NCBI GenBank assembly: GCA_964035545.1
Contig: OZ037767.1
Span: 9,724,207 to 9,788,206 of the forward strand
Length of the DNA stretch: 64,000 bases
Source of the DNA: Bugula neritina
Lineage: Eukaryota; Bryozoa; Gymnolaemata; Cheilostomatida; Bugulidae
Direction: 5' to 3'
Shown here: one piece after another, positions 41,959 to 56,000 of the stretch
How the letters are laid out: each line of letters opens with the position of its first letter
Numbering within the stretch: the first letter of the stretch is position 1
Position numbers and translations under genes: made by a program
Notes under the pieces: model-generated
The model's input: only the letters and a program-made list of their open reading frames with translations
What the model was told of the DNA's origin: nothing
The model's database searches: none

Positions 41959-44900
41959 GTTTAAAATAGCCTATATAACTAGTCATGACATTTTAGAATT
42001 AAATCAGAATTTATAAAATAAATGACAATAATATATATCATGCAATTCAGCCTGCATGTTGAACGACAATGAGTAAAAGTAACACAGGTTTGCTCTACCT
42101 GCTTATATTTTTCACGGAAGCTCAAAAATTATGTTGAAACCCCAAACCCTAAACCACCACATGTAAGAATGATAGAATTCATCCAATACATCATTTTGTA
42201 CCATGCAGCATATATGTATTGTATATATTAGTCATTATACATTAATATTGTATTTATTTTCATATAATTGCAGAGCTAATGACTAATCGGTTAGGTCTCT
42301 TTTTCTATTTTTAGTAACTCTGTCAACAGATATTTTGACTATCTTACCTTTTATTGTAAAAATTGTAAAATATTGCGAAAGTTATACACAACGTAACTAT
42401 CATGAAATCTATATAATATAAACTTTATGCATTTAAAGAAAGGTATACAGCTTTAAACTGTCAGTTTTATTTATAAATATATTTTACTTTGATATGACAC
42501 ACGCAAGTAGGTATTATCATTATGTGAATATAATAGCCTGTATAGTTTAACAAATTATATATTTTTAATTGAAAATTTCACCACAGCAAGTATTTATATA
42601 TCCCAACTTTGGCAGAGTGTAAAAATAAAATTAGTGTTATATTTAATTTCCTAAACATGTACTTCTATTTTTAACCTTTTTAACCGCCCAATCTTTTCTT
42701 CACGAGGAATGAAATGCAATATTTATTAACAACCTGTATCATTATATAACAAAAAACAATATTTTTATGTGTTTTTATTTTTTAGATAACTACAGCCTGT
42801 GACAATATTATGTATCCAAATTTTACTCAATTAATTATTTTATTAATCAAAACATGTGATCCTACGTTGAAGTTTTGCTTGAATAGATATATATTTTCAT
42901 TTTAATACCTTACATAATACTGTATAATATGGAAATAAAAAATGAACAGTTAAATATCAAGTATTAGTAATAAACTTATAATGATAATATATTTGTTTTC
43001 ATGTATTCTGTAAAAGCATTTAAAAGAATTTTAGCCATTTCCTGTCGACAGAAGTGACTTCATACCCAGTGCCTGTCACAGCTCATGGTGACACGTATGA
43101 CTCATCATCTCTAAGCCCATGAACGAAGTTATACTATATATCGATTTGTAATCAGATTTGGCTTTGATTTGTTTGATTTTGGTATATAATTCTATTGACT
43201 AAAAGTGTCTCATTGCTTTAATCTCTCTTATATACACCACTTGGGCGAATGACAATTTCTTCAATGAGTTTACTCATCATGTTATTCACCAAACTGGTAC
43301 CTGTTCATTGCTGTTATTCATTCATTGATACTACAAGCTTGCTTGCACAGTTTACCTTAGCTCAGGCCTTTCACTCTCTGACATGTTTTCTTCATTATGT
43401 TTACATCTCCGCTTTTACTCTCAAAAAGCAAATATTAAAAATAGAGCAGCTGTCAAAAAGGTTACAGCTGGGAAAGTTGCATGTAGTTTTAGTCTAAAAA
43501 GTTGAATTATTATAAAATTCTATATAAAATTAAAAAATGTATGTAATGAACTCGCTAATGTATGATATCACTACTGAGATAATCTAAACAAATAGCCAGA
43601 GTATAGGTAAATAGAGGAATGTTTCTTCACAGTGTGGTAGCCCATACCCTCCCATCACTTATATAACTCCAGCACAAGATGCCTTACCTTGATTGGCAGC
43701 TATCTGACAGTCTGTTAATTACCTGCAACGTAGAAATAATGTCATGAATAATTTTTTACACCTGCTTACTATTACTGCAATAGCAAAAAAGTTCTTGTGC
43801 AAACAGCAATAACAGAGAACTTTAAATAAGACCAGTCTGCTAGCTAATTGAGTAAACATGTAGTTGCATGTGCCCCCATGTGCTTTCATATGCACACAAC
43901 AACTACACCTCACACTAAGTGTCAGCTATTTGGGCATGCAGGAAGAAGAGTAAAACTGACAGTCCACAGCAAGTGCTGCTTGCACTTGCCACCCTTCCGA
44001 TAAACTAGCAGCTGCCTAATTTAAACTGCTGACTATACAGATGTGGGCTTGCTTTCTCACAGCACACTGACACGATGCCTTTAGCCAATATACAGAATAT
44101 CACAAACATGCTCAGTCTATTTTATTAACTTTACAAAAAAACACAACATCATACATTTTAGTGAAACAATACAAGTTGTGATTGCAGACAGACAAACAGA
44201 CAGATAAACTTGAAATGAGCATGGAAATTTTCAAGTTGTTAATAATATTATTTCAACCAGGGCTTTATGCAAAACGTTGGAGCCAGCGAGGTTTGAACAC
44301 AGGTTGAACAAATAGAATACGCACTGATTAAACTACGATTATAAAAACAAAGTGATAAGGGTTTTGGCTTTCAAGATGGGACTAGAGTAAAGAAATAGAA
44401 ATGTCTCTTATCAAAGTCAATTTGAGGGTTAGTAAAGGCATACCAAGTTCTCAAAAGTTAAACTTGACATTATAATCCAGTCTCTAACCAACATATAGTG
44501 TATTAATATAGTATTATAACGCTTTATATTGAATAACTGTATAACTAAAAATTTTCCATAAATATTCAACGTTTCGCAGTCTTACAGTAAATGCATATTA
44601 ATAGGCTTATGGTTCTAAGTCCACAAAGTGATGCTACAGGGCTTGAGCTGTACTTATTTTTAATTAAACATTTTGGAATAAAACAAAGAAGCTAATGTAC
44701 ATTTTTCTAACATAAAATACAATGCCTGTGTTTTTAAAATATAACATGCGCTTCAAAATTGATTTTTTTTTTTTTATTTCATTTTATACTCAATTAATGT
44801 TGTTATGCATTGTTATTGTTTGTTACTCATAAAAATAAAATTTTACATTAAAAACTAGAAAAAAATCACAGGAGAGAGTCCTGAATTCATTGGTTTATTT

Positions 44901-46145
44901 TCCAGTAGTTTGCTGTTTATTAATGAGGCATTAGAAAGTCAGTGTTTGTACCTAACGCTGTCAGCATCTAGACGAAGTAGTCGGCCATGTGCGACATAAT
45001 TACTGTTGTATAACGCCAACAGAGCCCTCAACTCCACTTCACGCACCTCTTCAGCACTGCCTAGACACTTTCACACCTCACACATTGCCACATTAGGCTC
45101 TAGCAAAATACTTGTCTTATTGTAATATCATTGTTATGATAAAATGAGCTCTTGTCGTTGAAATGGCTTTTTGCCATTTTGTGTAACCGGAAGCATCAAT
45201 TTTTGCATTTGATCAACTAGCCTAATTATTAAATGACAACAAAGAATGGCAGCTTTGAGATTTTTGGTAAAAAAATGATGAAGTTTTGGCCATACTTATT
45301 ATACTTGCTTATTATACTTGCAAAAAATTCTTTTGCAACTGCTTACAAACTTTTTAAAGAATAAATGCAGCAGGTTACAGAATTTATTAAATTGTGAATC
45401 ATATATACATATATTTAACTTATTTTTTCCAGTTAGCGCTTTATTTGATTAAAATTTGCATCACAAAAAGATATATTATACTTCCAGTGAATAAAATGGT
45501 ATCAAAACAGATTAAAAACGCCAGTTTGCTTCGAATTGAAGTGGCTGCCTGAAACTTTTTATCAACATTAATCTATTATTAGGTCAAATTCATTTGAGTA
45601 TTTACAGCTCACTCTTATAATTCTAATATTCAAGCTAGCAAATAATAGTAAACTGTTTGTGGTCAATCTATAAATATCTGTTTAATTGTCTGATGGAACT
45701 TATTTTTATGAATGACTTGTGTGTGGCTAATTGGTGGTCTTTCTGTCAAATTGTTTAATCAGAAAATCGCAAATCAGGGAGTAATTAGGATTGATAATAA
45801 CTAGCCAATCAGAATGCAGTGTGTCACCTACAGTGCGTTCTGTCGTCGTGTGTATAGCAGATGAACAATGTTCTATCGCACCAGCTCTCTTTCTATATAT
45901 ATTATTTCATATTGCTTATCAGGAATAGTTATAGGAACAACCTCAGCCTCGGTCTGTCTCATTTATCTCTTTGAGTTCATGTGCTCAACTCAACGTGTGT
46001 CACCGGAGATAAGAAAGAAGAGCTTTAAAAGCTAAAGCTAGTGCGAATTCTACTCACAGCAACATTCAACTGGACAAAAGGCTTATTACCCTCATACTCA
46101 AGTAAAACTTTGTAATTTTTTTAAAAAAATTGAACAGAATTCTCA
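41959..46145. other. spacer between the two Vsx genes
   Basis: About 4.2 kb with no supported exon; small frames (43249-43497, 43719-43913) have no splice or domain support. Three patches stand out for higher GC and for binding-site-like words: 43030-43130 (TATGACTCATCATC), 43620-43730 (GATTGGCAGC, TTAATTACCTG) and 44930-45115. They are candidates for shared regulatory elements. Confidence 0.5.
45800..45930 (+). promoter_or_regulatory. putative core promoter of second Vsx gene
   Basis: A CCAAT box (TAGCCAATCAGAATG, about 45803) lies about 85 bases upstream of a TATA-like element (TTTCTATATATATT, about 45890). The coding start is at 46146. A TAATTAGG homeodomain-type site lies just upstream (45782-45789). 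Confidence 0.45.
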
Positions 46146-49100
46146 ATGACTGTGAGCGATATGATTACACATCACCCATCTTATCCCGGATACAACACAC
46201 AGAGCAATGGTCTGTTCCACGGATATCATGCTGCACCTCACACTACCTCTAACCACCTCTTCAACAGCTCCCATAACTCTAGACCAGCTTTTGGTATTCA
46301 CGACCTACTCGGACTGGGACATAATCAGCAGCTGAGTCCCGTACCAGAATACCAACACGTGAGTCTAGGAAATGGAGTTGGGGGTGGCGCAACGCATACA
46401 AGTATTGCCCAGCAGCAGGCTTTCCATCACACTAGTCAAGTCAGCGTTCAAAGGCAGCAGATGATAAACTGTGCAAATACAGGTAAGCATCTAATAATGC
46501 TGATATTGTTGTTTTACTTTCTTTCATTTTTTATTTGTATTGTCTTGAAAAGTATTTACTAGCTTGAAATTATAAATTTATCTTTGCATTTTAAGCAAAA
46601 TAAGTTATACAAAATGCCATTAAAAATTATTACTGTATATTATTTCTATTTTTGACTGAAGTATACTAAAATCACAAACTTAAAGCCGCAATGAAATTTT
46701 GCTACGTTGTAATATGACAAACTTATAGTTTTGCAAATGCTTTTCTGAAGTATTAAAATTTACCCAGAATTTTAAAGCATATTCATATCCCATGATGCAA
46801 TGCATACCACGAGTTATTGATCAATAGTCTGGTAATTAATTAGGACAACATATTTGTAATCTTACCTAATATAAAACCCAATTGAGTAATTAATATTCCA
46901 AGCCCTGCATGTAATCTAAATACAATAATTTAGTCTTGTAATCATTCTATAATACTTGGAGACTTTAGATGCATGCACAGATTAAATAATCTCTAGCATG
47001 TCTTTGCATGCAACTAAACAGAATTCATCAATACTGGGCATATGACATATATTCACAAAATCTTGCCTATACAATGTTTAAGGTGCGTTTAATATCCAGT
47101 TCAAAATATTTACTGAGCTTATGTTGTTTTTTATGTTTGGCAGCAGTTATAGTAACCAGTTTAAACAATTTACTGTATATGTGTTACATGTTATGTTTAG
47201 CAGCAAATACGAGTTACTATGCTGACTGTGGCAGCAATGGCATGCTGGGAATGACACCAGGAAGTCAGCACGTTATACCATCACCACCACAGCCCCCACC
47301 ATATAACGGACAGCACACTTCTTGGCCAATAAACTTCACTAACCATTCAACAGACAACCAGTGTTTCTCTAACGGAAGTTTACCCCCTTCTTCAGGTAGG
47401 CCGACTTATTGGCTGTCTTCTAGTTATCTACACTAAGTCTTCATAGTTCTTGCTGAAGATGCACAAAGAAAAAAAGTTGCTAGCAACATTCTTTTTACTT
47501 TTATTATAATAACTTTTTTGTAAAAATTAAATTATCATTTCTTCTATTATAATAATTTCTTTCAAGTTTTACGCATAGTACTAAGAAAATTGTGCTACAA
47601 GCTATTTTTTCATGCAGAATTTTTTTAAATCGTCAAGAAAATTTGCAATATTTAGTCCATGCTTTGTTGTAAGTTGTCTCATACATGGAGGCAGTCATTG
47701 TGAAAGTTTTGCCAAAATATTATACTTTAGTCTCTAGGTGCATGAATTAGGAAATAGATTCTTGCTTGCAACTTACACTGTTTCAAAAAGTCAAACAAAG
47801 TTACATTGAAATAGAAGAGTATTTCAAGTCTAAACAAATAAGGGAATTGTTGCAGCTAGTGCAAACCAGTTGTATTCTTGGGATCAACAAATTCCTATTA
47901 TCACTCATGTGTAGTTTCACTATAGAATTCTATTTCGCCAGTTTTTAGCTTAATATCTGAATGTGTTAAAAATTGTTAATTCAGTGATACAGGTTTAGCA
48001 AGTAATAAATAATGTTTTTTTGCATAAGCTACAAATTGGGTTTTGAATTTAAAGCCATTTTGCATCCTTCACCTATGTTTATTGTACTTTGGTGTACAAG
48101 CTGGTAGATATTTTAGTATGAAACAAATTTCAACACTTGTATGTTGCCAGCTGCTAACAAAATATTGAGTGGCGTGTGACATAATATTCATTCATGCTTT
48201 TCCGATTATGAAAGTGTGTTTTATATGCAGTACATCTTTTTGCCTTTAATGCAAATTTTATTTATTTTAATATGCATACCTTTTGCAATCAAAAATTAAA
48301 AGTATGAAACTTGAAATCTAATTATAGTAAAAGTTCTAGAATTTGCTTTGTTTAAATAAAGATTCCCATATTATAATACGAATGAGTGTATAATAATTAT
48401 ACATAATACATATACCTAGAAGTTTGTGTGACCATATTTTAATTATATTATATTGTACATATAGGTATGTATGTATAACTGTATAATAATCATATTATAT
48501 GCATATACCTACAAAATATATTCCTGTGTAAGGAATGCAATACTAAAGCTACTGCAGTCTATGGAATAAGTATGTGGTAATTGAGTAGTGAAGTGTGCTG
48601 GTTTGAGGTGTATGATAACTTAATGACATTACACACAAACTGTCATTATCTTAATTGTAATGATGGCCACATAACAACAGGTTTCGCTAGATTTGCTCTA
48701 ATTCTTGTTGTTAGCATAGCAAGACACGGACTACTTCTAATTCACAGACTAATTTTCATCAATGTTTAGATTCTCTCCACTTGTCTTTGTGACATTTTCA
48801 GTGGTTACTGTTTTACCAGGTGTTACTATAAATAGCATAGTCTAAAGGAAATGCAGTCCAGGTTCTACTGAACTAACCTATCTGTTGTAATTGCGTGTCA
48901 ATCAAATCAAACCAATTCAAACAATCCTCAATTTTCACTACAAAAGAGAAATAATGATCAATTGTCTCATTAATTTTTATTTGCTTGTCAGTCGCATTAT
49001 ATTCACCTGCTGATCATTTCTATATTATTTGTATGGTGCTGAAAATATTTCTATTACTCACTATAACATGAGCTACAGCAGCAATTAAACGCAAGATTAA

Positions 49101-50977
49101 ATACTATCTACATGAGTTACTTTTGAATAAATATTTAAATACTGGCTATAACAAGAAAACTCAAGAACCTACAATGCACAACTTTACCTGCAATGTAAAT
49201 TAAACTTATTTATTCACATCAGATTTTTGCTTTGAATTGATGAAACTGTAGATTTAAACTACTTAAATTGCATGTTCAAAAACTTGAATTATGTTAGTTG
49301 ACATTACAAAGACTGCAATATGTTGTTTAAGATGTTTCTATTATATTTCCATATGTATCCGATACATGTTTTGTTTAGGCACTTTTATTATCTCTTTTTG
49401 GTGTAGTTATTATGCACACATTTTTCTAATTTATCGTATAACTAATCTAACAGTGATGTTAATTTAATAAAACAAATCAGTTTTTGAAATTAATACTAAC
49501 TTCTTTATTTCTTTCCTGCTGTAGATGAGAGAGAGTTTGAAAGCCCGTACGCGAAACATGACATTGAAGTCAAAAGCGCTACAAAGAAAAGAAAGAGAAG
49601 ACGACACCGTACAATATTCACCACAGGTCAAGTTGATGAGTTGGAGAAGATATTCCAGACAGCACACTACCCGGATGTTGGAGCGAGAGAAAAGCTTTCC
49701 ATAAAAACTGGTTTACCTGAAGACAGAATACAGGTGAGCATACCACAGAGCAAGTGGAGCAGAAGAGAGCTTTCCTAAGAAGTTACTCTAAATTTCCTAG
49801 CAATATGGGCTCATAGAAAGCTTTGTGAATATACAGCTTTACCTTATTTGTCTATAAATAACTTGCCATCACCATCTTCATTGTTAAAGCTCAAGCTGTG
49901 ATCATTTAAACAGAAATACAGAACACTAAATATTTGTCTACTAAGCACAACTGCAATATTAATAACTAATAAAAATTTTAGTTTGAAAATGCTATGAATA
50001 TGTAGGAATATTATCGCTTAATCACCAGATTTAATTCGTACCCAGGTCCAACTATCCTGTGCAACTTTCAAACTAATTACATAACTACAATGTAGTGTTA
50101 ATTGGCTTAATTTAAGCAAATTACATAATAACAGATATCTCTTCTCCAGTAAATGATTTCTCTACTTTTACAACAGGTTTGGTTTCAAAACAAAAGAGCA
50201 AAGTGGAGGAAAACAGAGAAAACGTGGGGAGCCAGTAGCATCATGGCTGAGTACGGGTTGTACGGGGCCATGGTGAGACACGCCCTACCACTACCAGAGT
50301 CGATTATAAAATCAGCTAAAGCTGGAGATGTTGAACAATCACAGGCACCATGGCTACTGGGTAAGAATACAATATTTATTCAACATTCACATAAAACTCT
50401 GTAGTAGTGAGAGTTATAAACACATCATAAAAAATTTTAACGGTAAACCATAAATCATCTTATAACCATTTATATTTCAACCCCTGCAGTGACAACTTGG
50501 TGTAGAAATTGAGAGATCTAAGTCAACACTTTTGCTTTAAGCATCTTATATTTTGCACTATGCTGTTGTATTTTAAATGAGCAATATGATGCGTAAAATA
50601 CAATTTAGCTAATGTTTGCTTTTTAATAATTTATCTCGAGGATGCGATGAAAAAGTTTTGTCAATTATTTTGATTATTGCAAAAAATAATAGCATATTAT
50701 ACCAGAGTTATGAAAGTTCTTTTGTCGTAAGTTTTGTTTTCGAGTAATGCATTTTATTGTTACAGGAATGCACAAGAAATCTGTGGAAGCTGCCATTACA
50801 CTAGAATCTGAGGAAGTGAGATCTGGAGCAGAACAAAACTCTGACAGTATTGTAGCAATACGAGCTAGAGCCAAAGAACACAATGCTAAACTTCTCACAG
50901 CCATGAGCAATGACGAACTTATCCCAAGTGGCGATACTAAACATAGGGTAGACAACTTCAGTTTTAAAGATCTCTAA
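46146..50977 (+). CDS. VSX: Vsx-like homeobox transcription factor, copy B
   Basis: Five exons in phase: 46146-46482, 47204-47395 (or from 47201), 49525-49733, 50177-50360 and 50766-50977 (TAA), giving 377 or 378 residues. It is a tandem paralogue of the gene at 35376-41958. It has the octapeptide-like motif [10 protein letters not shown] inside exon 1, a His/Ser/Gln-rich linker, a basic stretch ([10 protein letters not shown]), a homeodomain with Gln50, and a CVC domain nearly identical to copy A ([22 protein letters not shown], then APWLLGMHKK). Its homeodomain is more diverged than copy A: Tyr11 and Tyr29 are Gly, Leu13 is Val and Arg52 is Lys. It lacks the intron within codon Arg5 found in copy A but shares the one between positions 46 and 47. 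AATAAA at 51411-51416 is a possible poly(A) signal. Confidence 0.93.
47141..47203 (+). promoter_or_regulatory. duplicated NAGNAG acceptors of Vsx copy B exon 2
   Basis: TTTAGCAGCA at 47197 offers two acceptors three bases apart (exon start 47201 or 47204). A diverged copy of the same region (TTTGGCAGCAG, 47137-47147) lies 57 bases upstream in the same frame and with no stop between. Confidence 0.55.
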
Positions 50978-53071
50978 AGCCTTGGAAACAAATTAGAAAA
51001 GAGTAACTTTATTTGTAATTACATGTTACACAAATTTTCTTTCTAGTCACTTATTTATATGAGCTTATTTATGTTATTATTATTGCAACTGAGCCCACAA
51101 ATAACTGAGCATTATAGTGGCCATTGAAGAAACATATTTGCACTTGAATTCTCTTTGCTATGCTTGCTAAATTTTTGTATGACAATCAAGTAATAACTAT
51201 GAGCCATCACATATACCTATTTATATTAGCTTTTAGCTGAATTTCTAAAAAAATATTTTTCAATTGCTATATTGTTATAGGAAATATTTGTATGGCTATT
51301 TAACATAATATATACATTTATTTTCTTGCCAAAGATATATGTTTAGTTGCCATTACACTGTGTTGACATACAGCCAGGTTTATTACATGCACCATCAATT
51401 AGTCTCAAATAATAAATTATTATATTTAACATTGTGCTGTATAATGGCACCAAACCCTACAATAGTTATAGTCAATTAAAATAATTTATAAAGGAAGACC
51501 CAGTGTTTTCTTGAACCATTCTGTTAATATGAGCATATAGATACAAATCAAAAAAATGATAGTATAAAGATGGAGATGCAATAGGCATTTTACATTCTAA
51601 TCAATTAAATAAAGTGTACATGAAAATCATAAAGAACATGCAATGAGAAATAGTCACTTTTGGTTACTTTAATGCTGAGTTACTACAGGTAAAAGACACT
51701 TACATAAGTGTGTAAATATAGTTGATATCATGATGTAAACTATCCATAATTTATATTCCATATTGTGGCCTTATTTTAAAAATTAATTTGAAGTAATGTG
51801 TCTAGCATTTGACCTACAATATCAACAACTAAAATCTTTTAATTAATTACAATTTAGATCAACTGGTCTCTTGTACATGTGTAATATGATAACAATATAA
51901 TGCATAATGTAATTGATAATATTTTATGTATAATATAATATAATGTATATAATAGTATAATATATAATACAATGCATGGAATGAGAACATAATACATGAA
52001 AATAATATAATGTATGTAATAATATGATTATTATAAACTTACAAACTTGGTGCTAGCACACAATGAAATTTTCCTTGTATTAGTGTATATCTATCTGTTA
52101 TGCATATTTCAAAACTAAGATGCAAACATAAATATGACTCATCAGCAAATAACTAGTAAGGACGGTACTAATTATACAGCAGAATATGAAATTCAATGGT
52201 TCACAATGTGTTATTTTTTGCTTCTTTTGCTATACGTACTATGCAAACTGTACAATCCGAACCGTCAGACTAACCTAGCTTGGCCATGTATTGCATTTCA
52301 ACTGAAATGAACAAGAATTTAAAATGGAGTAAATTTTCAGACATTTAAAACGGCACTCCGCTAGAAATCCAGTCGCTTCTTGGAAAAACAGGAATAAGAT
52401 AACTCCAACAACACGTCAAGATTTGAGTAGTTGCATATTTGTGGAATTGTACTGAATACTTTAGTTGCATGCAAATACTTAAACTTGATCAAACAATTCC
52501 AGACAACCCAATCAACATTCTTACAACAGTGTTATATCAATACCAGCTTTTATTTCAAGTTTTTGGTAATTTAATATCACACACATAGATTACTGGCTAC
52601 TCTTCATATTTGTCTCAAGATTGAAGATAGTTTGGTGTCACGGCATTTTACTAGGCCACCCCTAGCGAGGTTTATTATTTGTTTATAAAACTACAGAAAA
52701 GGCATTGTTCTATGAAAGGTGTATTTACAAGTAAAGATAAAATACAAAGATATTCCGCTACCAGAACAGAACAGAGCGGAGATAGGCGAGGATAACATAA
52801 AAAGATATTGGATTATAAATTTGTGTTCTACAAAGTAGTTTGTCAGTCAACGTATGGTTTTCACTAGAAGCATGTCCGTCATAGTGTTTGCTGCACTTCC
52901 TACTGCCCAGGGACTTCTTGTCACTCTTTTCACTTGACTACGGTCTCATCAACAAAAACCCTGGATGCAGAAAAAAATTACTTAAATTGTTAGTATGTGA
53001 AAGCGACCAACAACTGTAGTAGTACTGACAGCATGGGAATGAAAGACTGAGATTAACTCACTTGCATAGAC
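50978..53071. other. tail-to-tail intergenic region, Vsx copy B to hnRNP U-like gene
   Basis: AT-rich with no supported exon. AATAAA at 51411 may end the Vsx transcript. A degenerate TAATATAATGTATAATA tract occupies 51885-52030. Nothing else is recognised. Confidence 0.6.
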
Positions 53072-56000
53072 TCAGTAACCTCCCCCAAAGTTCTGATTAT
53101 AGCCTTGGTTATACTGTTGTTGGTAAGTCCCACCTCCACCCATCATATTGTTACCTGCAGAAATATAATCATACAGTAACTCCACCAGTGTACAGTAGTT
53201 GCTTCAAGGGTTGTCTCCTCGCCAGCATAGAACAGAGCAATGGAAAAAGCTAATGCTCCTACCAAAGCATACTAAAAGTTGTGTAAATTGAAGCCCAATT
53301 TCTAAAGCAGCTTTAAAGTTTACAAATATAATAATTGCAATGACAGATATGAAACTCAACTTTAGGGTTACAAGCCTTGTAAAACAATTATAATATGATG
53401 ACAATACTATTGGCACACATCAGCTGAAGGAACTCATATTACACTCACCCTGTTGGTTAAAAGACATGCCCATCTGCTGATTCTGTAAATTATTCCAGTT
53501 ACCACCCGACTGGTTGAATCCAGCCCCTGCAAGGCACAACACACTGAAATGGGACATTCCAGCAGTAAACTAGGCAAACTAACTGCACAGCACTTTCATA
53601 AACAAGTGGCTAATGAAATCAAGTTCACCGCTGTAGTTTACTGAAATGTGATAACAACTCTCTCTCTGATAACAACTACCTATACGCATATCACCATGAA
53701 TATGTCAGAGAACTTCCAATTACTTCTAAACGGTATTTACTATTACGTGCAATTACAGCTTGGGCATTCTACGATTGAAAATGTGAATTACAGCACTGAC
53801 CTGATGCATTCACTCCCTGCTGAAATGCTTCTTGCATCATTGACTGGAGCATATTTGGAGCCATATTATTCTGCATGCCAGACCAGCCTTGTTGCCCCTG
53901 ATTCATTGCCGAGCCCATGTTGCCTTGGTTCATGCCCATTTGGCCCATGTTATTCTGTCCCATTCCCATTTGTCCCATTTGATTCATATTACCTTGATTC
54001 ATCATGTTCATATTATTTGCACCCATGTTCATCTGGCCCATACTGTTTGGACCCATTCCCATTGGACCAATGTTGTTGCGATTCATATTCATTTGACCCA
54101 TATTCATTTGACCCATGTTCATATTGCCCATGTTCATTTGACCCATGTTCATATTGCCCATGTTGCTTTGGCCCATCATTCCTTGGCCCATCATTGTTGA
54201 CATTCCACCATCCATGTTTCTTTGCATCATACCTCCTTGGTTCACATCACCGCCCATTCCACCTGCCTGTCTCCTATTGCCACCCATGTTGCCTCCCATA
54301 CCATTAACACCCACCATTCCGTCTCCGTAAGCAACTTGGTAATTGCTGGCTCCCGGCAAAGATGCATTTCCGGAGAACTTCCTTTTTCTTCCAGCATTCT
54401 GTTTCCTAGCTTCGCGCTGAGCTTTTCTAGCTGCCATTTTAGCGAGATCCGCTGAAAACGCATTATGAAAGTTACGTTGGGCCAGGTAAAAATATAATTT
54501 ATTATAATATACAATTAATGCATTTATAGCCACAAGTACCGCCATATCAAACAGGCAGTGCATTGAAGCTTCAGTAAAATATGAAATACTAGTAGAATGA
54601 CAAATGCTAATCTTGCACCTTTACGCTGGGCGGCTTTCTTGTCCCTCTTGTGATACTGCTTGGAAATCTTCTTGAATTTAACCTGACCTTCGGCATTATA
54701 CTGGGTAACCAGCTTTGTGGCATCTTCCTTGTCCAAGTCAGCAAAGAGAACCTCATGAAAACTGTGCTCTCTACCTGGCTTAGCCCCGGCCACCGGAATA
54801 GTGAAATTGGCTACAATATTTACAACTCTATAACCAAAGGTTCATCATTACTAGGAAGGTAACAGTGAGGGACACTGATATGTAAAAGATAAGGCAGCCT
54901 TTGCCATTCAGCTAGGCCTAAGACTAGGTTGTGGGACAAAACTTGCAACTAATTACTGTTGGGTGAACAATTTTAAATTTGAAGTAATTGAGCACCAAAA
55001 CCTTTTGATAATCAGCTACATATGGATACAATGCAGTAACAGGGGGGTTCTAGGCGCGTAAAGTATAGCAATAATTGCAGTAAAGAACACATTTAGAAAA
55101 GGAAAAGATAGAGAACTTACTCTAAAACTTACCCCTTAAAATAAAAAGTGAATTTCATGTAATAAAAACATACTTTTTAAGAGATTGAAATAATACTGAA
55201 ATGGTTGAAAGATTACGAGTAAGTAAATGCTAGTAAAAAGACGCTCTGCTTTACGTAATGCTACCTTTCATTTCAAGTATAGCATCATTATTGATGCTTT
55301 TATTTGTAGCTTTGTTACGTTCTTCGAGCCTCTTGAGATAATCATCATCACTGGGTATAACAACGATGGCTTTTCGGGTGAAACCTTTAAATGGTCTCAC
55401 TTTCCTACACTGAGCTCCCTCGTACACATTGGTCTATATATACACACACATATATATTCATACATAATATTAAAGAAATAAATACATAAACTAATGATTT
55501 AGTACACTGTGTAGCGGCAGCATTGTCTACCAACAAACACAGACATAAAAGTCAGCAACTTAAATTAAAAGAGACACTTCTGTATGAGTGATCTCAACTT
55601 TTTTTTAAATTTAACAAAAAGTTAAATCAAAGCTGCCAATTGGTAAAAATTGATGTGCTGTGACAGCATTAGTGGCAGTAGTAAAGTAATGTAAGCAAGT
55701 AACAGTCACAATCAAACTTGTTTATTTAACCAATATATGGTGGAGATGATTGGTGATACAAACGTGTGTATCACCATTACCATAGTATGAGCGTATCTAG
55801 TATTGTATCACAATACTAGATATACTATTAATGATAATATATTAAATATTACTAATCACAATACAATTCAACATAAGCAGGGTGGTGCAAGACCATTTGG
55901 TAGACGTAGGCTTGCAGCCTATTGAATGGGTGCAACATGCACCTGTCTGTGACAACATGTCACAGGTTTGTGTGACACGCACACACCTGCAGCGACATGC

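Noticed and set aside
43249-43913. Small open frames between the Vsx genes
   Set aside because: No homology to known domains by eye and no matching splice sites in phase with either Vsx gene.
53889-54330. Several plus-strand open frames with His or Pro-rich products
   Set aside because: They are antisense shadows of the low-complexity exon of the hnRNP U-like gene, whose minus-strand frame fits splice phase and family.
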